This document shows positions 5,246 through 8,920 of a DNA stretch of 8,920 bases, one piece after another (within the stretch, counting starts at the first letter, position 1; every line of letters begins with the position of its first letter). The stretch is from positions 1-8,920 of the forward strand of contig JAJRSN010000357.1 of assembly GCA_024278715.1 (NCBI GenBank). Reading direction: 5' to 3'. The notes beneath the pieces were generated by a model, which saw only the letters and a program-made list of their open reading frames with translations, was not told the origin of the DNA and did no database searches. This DNA comes from Calditrichota bacterium. Lineage in GTDB: Bacteria; Calditrichota; Calditrichia; Calditrichales; Calditrichaceae. The translations under genes and the position numbers were made by a program.

Positions 5246-5515
5246 TTTTAAGGCTCGCTTCTGAAAATCAAAGGATGAAGGTAGTTTAAACACAAATTAC
5301 TCATTCTCTCTTATTGGGTAATAAAAATCCAAAAGGAAAAGCTCTTCGTACTCCGCGGTAAAGAATAACCGCAAGTGACACAAAGGAGGCGCAAAGCGCA
5401 CAGAGAATAAAATAAATTTAAAATTGTAATTGAAACAAATTCTCTTATTTAAATTCTAAAAATCAAAACACCTTAACTCACTCTGCGCAATCAGTGTAAT
5501 CAGGTTAATCTGCGG
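5246..5515. other. Convergent intergenic region without a gene
   Basis: The gap lies between a plus-strand and a minus-strand gene end. I see no coding frame with family features, no convincing terminator and no RNA gene. The left part (5246-5349) is AT-rich and plain. The right part holds two repeat elements described separately, with an AT-rich spacer (5406-5480) between them. Confidence 0.7.
5354..5405 (+). repeat. Intergenic repeat element A (CACAAAGG/GCGCAAAG type)
   Basis: The element begins with GCGGT(8 nt)ACCGC (5355-5372), a short inverted repeat. It continues with degenerate units of about 9-11 bases: GTGACACAAAG, GAGGCGCAAAG, CGCACAGAG. From memory, strings of this CACAAAG/GCACAGAG kind occur between genes in many unrelated environmental bacteria. 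It ends in CAGAG (5401-5405), mirrored by CTCTG at the start of element B. Confidence 0.5.
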
Positions 5516-5520
5516 TCAAT
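5481..5520 (-). repeat. Intergenic repeat element B (9-bp periodic nnnnAATC type)
   Basis: Four units follow one another in 9-base register: TGCGCAATC (5484-5492), AGTGTAATC (5493-5501), AGGTTAATC (5502-5510), and TGCGGTCAAT (5511-5520). Read on the minus strand it starts with ACCGCA and ends with GCGCAGAG, the same ends as element A on the plus strand, so the two lie as an inverted pair. The last unit supplies the TGA stop (minus strand, 5516-5518) of the adjacent glycosidase gene. Confidence 0.55.
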
Positions 5521-8449
5521 TAATAAACAATACGTCAAAAACAGCCGGGGCGTTATCGTCTTTTTCGGCTCCTCCGCCCTGCCACTGACCGGCTTTAATC
5601 CGAACTTCACGAAAGTCGCCCAGTCCCGAACCGCCGTGATCGTCCTGCAATCCGGCTAAAACACTGATGCGCGTTTTGGCGTTTAAGCCGGGCAATAAGG
5701 CTTTTGGTATTTGAAAACGAATTTGCTTTTGAGCCAAAAAGCCCAGCGGATGGCTTTTATCCAAAGGAACAAATAATGCCACACGTTTGTCCTGTGCGTC
5801 GCGTATTTCGAAGCCGCCGCCCACGTAAATAACGCGGTTAAAAGCTCTAAAGGCGGGAAGGCGGTAATGCGCGCTTCTTCCGATTTCACGCGAAACGGAG
5901 CCGTCGAGTTGTTCGTCGTAAACGGCGACGGCTAAATAGCTTAATTGAAAGCCGTATTCAGGATGCCATCCCGGATCGGTCAAATTGCGCAGGTCTATTC
6001 TAAAGCCCCAGGTTGAATCGTTGTCGTACAGAGTAAAACTTTTAATATCTGCAATGCCTGAATCAAAAACTTTATTCCGCGGATATTGGTACCTGCCGTT
6101 TGGTCCTTTATCGTCGTTTAACTTATCTTTTTTGTAAATAACTGTTGGTCCGTTCCGACCGAGCGGAAAAAAGACCTGAGACGCTTTTAACAATGTAAAC
6201 GGAAGATCGTGAATTACGGCGAATTTAAGATCAGGATCAACGGACGCCAATTTCCACATTCGTTTTGCTTTAACCGAATCAGCCGTGGAATCCATGGAAA
6301 TGAATTCATACTCAAAATCCGTCCCGGAATCGGGCAAAAATATTGTCACAGGCAAAGAATCCTCAGGGAAAAGCACGAATCCGTCAATTTGTTCGTTCTT
6401 TAAACTGGAATGCAAATGAATCCGATAGCCTGTTTCGGTTTTGCTTAATTGCACGTCCAAAAAGCCTTGTTTGTAAGGCAATCGGGAGTGAATATTCGGA
6501 ATTGCTTCAGACAGATGCGGTTTAAAGGTCACCTGATTTTTGTATGCCAGGGGACGGTACCCCACAAAGTCCTGATAAAAATTGCGCACAAACTCTGCCA
6601 GGCTCCAGGCTTGCGAAATTGTTCCGGATATTTGCGGCTGGGATTTGCCTTTGCGCAATATAGGTTCCAGCAACTCTGAATAATTGGCGATGGCATCATA
6701 TCTTAGTATCTGTTTGGCTTCGTCCCTGAACAGCGTGCTCATGACCTGAAGCTGATCGAATTCCGCCTGAGAACTGATTGCCGGTCCTGCCAGCCAGGTC
6801 CAGATCAATCCGTTATGATAAGCCGCGTCCGGGACGTAATAGGGCAAATAGTGATGATAGGGATGAAAATTGCGGTCTTTGAACCATAGCGAAAGAACTC
6901 CGTGTTCGGTGACCAGATTTTCGGTGGTTTTGCGGGCGACTTTAAACCGCTTTTCTTTGGAAAGAAGGGGCGGAATGTCGTCGATGTCGGGTACCGTGAG
7001 CGCAAAAAGCTGATTGGGACGCAGTGAAAAATCCGGGGAATCGTCGGCATTCAGATGATCATAAAGACACTCGCGTTGTTCGTCCCAAAAATACAGCTCG
7101 AAATTTTTCCTGACTTTTTCAGCCAATTGATTCCATTTTGCCGCCAGACCGGAGTCCTGCTTTAAAATGCCGGCGCTCTTAACGCCAATGTTCAAAGCCG
7201 TGTACCACAAAGCCTGAATTTCCACAGCCCGGTTTCCGCGCGGCGACCATGGTCCTTCCGATCCCACGGCATCCATCCAGGTTTCCGCGTCACCGTGCCG
7301 CAAAAAGCCCAAATCGTCCGTCCGTTTTTTAATCGCCCCTTCAATAGCTAAACGAACGGCGGGAAACATCTCTTTCAGGAATTTCCGATCGCCCGTGTAC
7401 AAAAAATACTCGTACAACGAACGGATGAACCACCACGTGCCGTCCGCGGTGTTGTAAATAACTTCGTTGTTGGTAATTCGATTTGGTATTCTTCCCAGAT
7501 GTTTATCGGAACGATCTTTAAACTGAAACTCGGCGAAATTTTTTAAAATGGATTTTGCCTCGTCAAACCGACCGGTAACCAACAAGGCGCCTGGAAGAGA
7601 AATAAACGTATCGCGCCCCCAGTAATTATTGAACCAGGGCAGTCCCGCCCAAATTCCGTCCCCCCGCTGCCGTGTGACCAGGGCATCCAGAGAAAGAACA
7701 GCCCATTTAAGCGCTTCCTGAAGCGGTTTGTTAGGAAGCAAAAACGGAGTGCGGTTCAAAAGCCGCTTAAAGCGTTCTTTGCGTTTTTGAACAAGTTTTT
7801 CATATTTTTGAACGGTCTTTGCGGAAAGCGAATCCTGCGCGGAAGAATCCGCAAGATGCAGTAAAAACAAATGCTCTTTTTTTGCCGATCTTGAATAATC
7901 GATTACCAGAAATCCGTTTCCCGGAACATCTGTTTCGATAATTGCTCTCGGTTGTTCGGGACCGATCTGTATTTCTTTTTTGTTTCCGCTGCCGATTGGC
8001 TTTAAGGTAAAAAGATCGTCGTCGTCCCGAACTTTCAGCCGGATTAGGATGGCGTTTAGCGAATCGAGCAAAGTAAATTCTTCCGAAGTGCCATCCCGGT
8101 ACAATCGTTCAAAACCGTAAGGATGGTATTTGAAGCGCTTGATTTCGGAACGCAACAGTTCGCGGTTATTCTTAAAAAACTTGTAATCCGTAAGAACGTG
8201 AACTTCATCGACCGTCCAGCCTTCAAAGCCGGTTTGATTGTATTGGCGGGTGTTTCCCACAAAAAAGCCCGCTGCTTTGTTCGTAAAAGTGAATTGGTGA
8301 TTTTGATCGTCTTTAAGTACGATTTCGGGCAATGTTTGATTTGTAAGCGCAGCCGGTTTTTTACGCACCGGTTTTTTTCGTTCCGGGAAGGAACAAAAAC
8401 TTAAAATCGCCAGACTTATAATCAAAGCAATTTTTAGAGTATTATGCAT
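5516..8449 (-). CDS. Exported amylo-alpha-1,6-glucosidase-like glycoside hydrolase with C-terminal glucodextranase-type module
   Basis: This 977-residue protein has an N-terminal export signal (about 1-20, hydrophobic IALIISLAILSF). C19 could be a lipoprotein cysteine, but F18 at -1 is a poor lipobox residue. Domains in order are a beta-rich N-terminal region (about 40-205), an (alpha/alpha)6-barrel of the GDE/AGL type (about 240-630), a beta linker (635-765), and a module like the glucodextranase C-terminal domain (about 768-975). Barrel motifs include WFNNYWGRDTFISLPG (272-287), YNTADGTWWF (332-341), DAETWMDA (387-394), RPNQ (477-480) and SGTISQAWSLAEF (608-620). The C-terminal module shows DDKGPNGRYQYP (779-790), LQDDHGGSGLGDFREV (934-949) and a FDVLF end. 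It should hydrolyse alpha-glucosidic (branch or isomalto) bonds outside the cytoplasm; the exact substrate is uncertain. No good Shine-Dalgarno precedes the ATG at 8449, but no other start is available because a stop lies six codons upstream. It follows the VIT-like gene by 24 bp. Confidence 0.85.
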   Translation of the reverse strand: MHNTLKIALIISLAILSFCSFPERKKPVRKKPAALTNQTLPEIVLKDDQNHQFTFTNKAAGFFVGNTRQYNQTGFEGWTVDEVHVLTDYKFFKNNRELLRSEIKRFKYHPYGFERLYRDGTSEEFTLLDSLNAILIRLKVRDDDDLFTLKPIGSGNKKEIQIGPEQPRAIIETDVPGNGFLVIDYSRSAKKEHLFLLHLADSSAQDSLSAKTVQKYEKLVQKRKERFKRLLNRTPFLLPNKPLQEALKWAVLSLDALVTRQRGDGIWAGLPWFNNYWGRDTFISLPGALLVTGRFDEAKSILKNFAEFQFKDRSDKHLGRIPNRITNNEVIYNTADGTWWFIRSLYEYFLYTGDRKFLKEMFPAVRLAIEGAIKKRTDDLGFLRHGDAETWMDAVGSEGPWSPRGNRAVEIQALWYTALNIGVKSAGILKQDSGLAAKWNQLAEKVRKNFELYFWDEQRECLYDHLNADDSPDFSLRPNQLFALTVPDIDDIPPLLSKEKRFKVARKTTENLVTEHGVLSLWFKDRNFHPYHHYLPYYVPDAAYHNGLIWTWLAGPAISSQAEFDQLQVMSTLFRDEAKQILRYDAIANYSELLEPILRKGKSQPQISGTISQAWSLAEFVRNFYQDFVGYRPLAYKNQVTFKPHLSEAIPNIHSRLPYKQGFLDVQLSKTETGYRIHLHSSLKNEQIDGFVLFPEDSLPVTIFLPDSGTDFEYEFISMDSTADSVKAKRMWKLASVDPDLKFAVIHDLPFTLLKASQVFFPLGRNGPTVIYKKDKLNDDKGPNGRYQYPRNKVFDSGIADIKSFTLYDNDSTWGFRIDLRNLTDPGWHPEYGFQLSYLAVAVYDEQLDGSVSREIGRSAHYRLPAFRAFNRVIYVGGGFEIRDAQDKRVALFVPLDKSHPLGFLAQKQIRFQIPKALLPGLNAKTRISVLAGLQDDHGGSGLGDFREVRIKAGQWQGGGAEKDDNAPAVFDVLFIN

Positions 8450-8473
8450 TGCGGGGATATTCGTTCATTAAAT

Positions 8474-8920
8474 TTAAACTTCCACTCCTAAAAACTTACG
8501 GGCTAAAATTCCGATAAAAAACGAAATTGCCGTCACGCTTAAGCTGATGGCGATCATTTCGACAAAGATATGTTTAAAACTTAAGCCTTTTACAATAGAC
8601 ACAAAAAATGAAAAGAACCAGATGATTAAGAACACAAATACAAGCGTATTTAACATGGCAAAATAATAACGCTCAAAAACAAAGAACGGACCAACCAGCA
8701 ATGTTACGGTAAAAATGTAGGCAACCCCGGTGTAAAAAGAAGCGACCAGCGGGTTTTGTCCCCCGGCTTCCGATTTTTTGGAAAGATATTCCGAGGCAGC
8801 CATGGAAAGCGAAGCGGCGACTCCGGTAATCAAGCCCGCCATTCCGATCAGGCGCGCGTTCTGCAAAGCAAGAGTGAATCCCGCTAAAGCCCCGGTTAAT
8901 TCAACAAGCGCGTCGTTTAA
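8474..8920 (-). CDS. VIT1/CCC1-family iron/manganese transporter, N-terminus beyond the window
   Basis: The 148 visible residues run open to the right edge. They carry the VIT/CCC1 pattern: LNDALVELTGALAGFTLAL at the start, SLSMAASEYLSKKSE (38-51) and a hydrophobic tail ending FLGVEV. Four to five membrane segments can be seen (about 8-20, 22-42, 58-82, 88-110, 120-140). Conserved acidic and Met residues E7, M40 and E44 lie where the family binds metal. Family role: moving Fe2+ or Mn2+ out of the cytoplasm across the inner membrane by proton antiport. Only about ten residues separate the second and third visible segments, so it lacks the long cytoplasmic metal-binding insert of plant VIT1 and resembles short prokaryotic forms. 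An in-frame TTG at 8866 is not the start, because strong homology continues upstream. It may be co-transcribed with the glycosidase gene, without an obvious functional link. Confidence 0.88.
   Translation of the reverse strand, partial: LNDALVELTGALAGFTLALQNARLIGMAGLITGVAASLSMAASEYLSKKSEAGGQNPLVASFYTGVAYIFTVTLLVGPFFVFERYYFAMLNTLVFVFLIIWFFSFFVSIVKGLSFKHIFVEMIAISLSVTAISFFIGILARKFLGVEV

Noticed and set aside
5296..5322. ATTACTC/GGGTAAT hairpin as a terminator in the convergent gap
   Set aside because: The 7-bp stem is AT-rich with a wobble pair and a 13-base loop, and no proper T-tract follows on either strand.
5481..5520. CRISPR or VNTR array
   Set aside because: Units are 9 bp, degenerate and without spacers; no cas genes are present.
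8123..8404. Plus-strand open frame opposite the 5' part of the glycosidase gene
   Set aside because: No family features or ribosome site; it is the complement of the signal-peptide and N-terminal coding region.
8864..8866. TTG 8866 as the start of the VIT-like transporter
   Set aside because: Conserved family residues (LNDALVELTGALAG) continue in frame to the window edge, so the true start is outside.

Overview
The window looks like a chromosomal segment of a free-living bacterium with moderate GC content, dense gene packing and clear Shine-Dalgarno sites. The gene families would fit the FCB-side lineages (Calditrichota, Ignavibacteria or Chlorobi-like), but this placement is a weak inference from gene content. 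There are nine protein-coding genes: six complete on the plus strand, one 5'-truncated at the left edge, one complete on the minus strand, and one minus-strand gene cut by the right edge. No tRNA, rRNA, CRISPR or transposase was seen.

Left block (1-3092, plus strand): five closely packed genes read like one operon. In order they are a GT-B/GT4-type glycosyltransferase (N-terminus off the window), two tandem 6-pyruvoyl-tetrahydropterin synthase (PTPS) paralogues overlapping by ATGA, GTP cyclohydrolase I (folE), and a short-chain dehydrogenase resembling bacterial sepiapterin reductase. Together these supply every step from GTP to tetrahydrobiopterin (BH4). The glycosyltransferase makes a glycosylated pterin, of the kind known from cyanobacteria and green sulfur bacteria, a plausible end product.

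Middle block (3142-4953, plus strand): a good sigma-70-type promoter is followed by an operator-like array of three GTTACT half-sites, then a small TrpR-type repressor and a stand-alone TrpB2-type tryptophan synthase beta chain without trpA. A strong intrinsic terminator closes the unit. The layout suggests a self-regulated tryptophan-responsive cassette. A small Cys/His-rich protein of unknown function begins directly after the terminator.

The 270-bp convergent gap (5246-5515) holds no gene. It carries two short, imperfect 9-bp-periodic repeat elements in opposite orientation, and the right one supplies the stop codon of the neighbouring minus-strand gene.

Right block (5516-8920, minus strand): a short VIT1/CCC1-type metal transporter (partial) lies 24 bp upstream of a large exported amylo-alpha-1,6-glucosidase-like protein that ends in a glucodextranase-type C-terminal module. 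The main point of interest is the BH4/pterin-glycoside operon with its split PTPS pair. The compact trpR operator array comes second.
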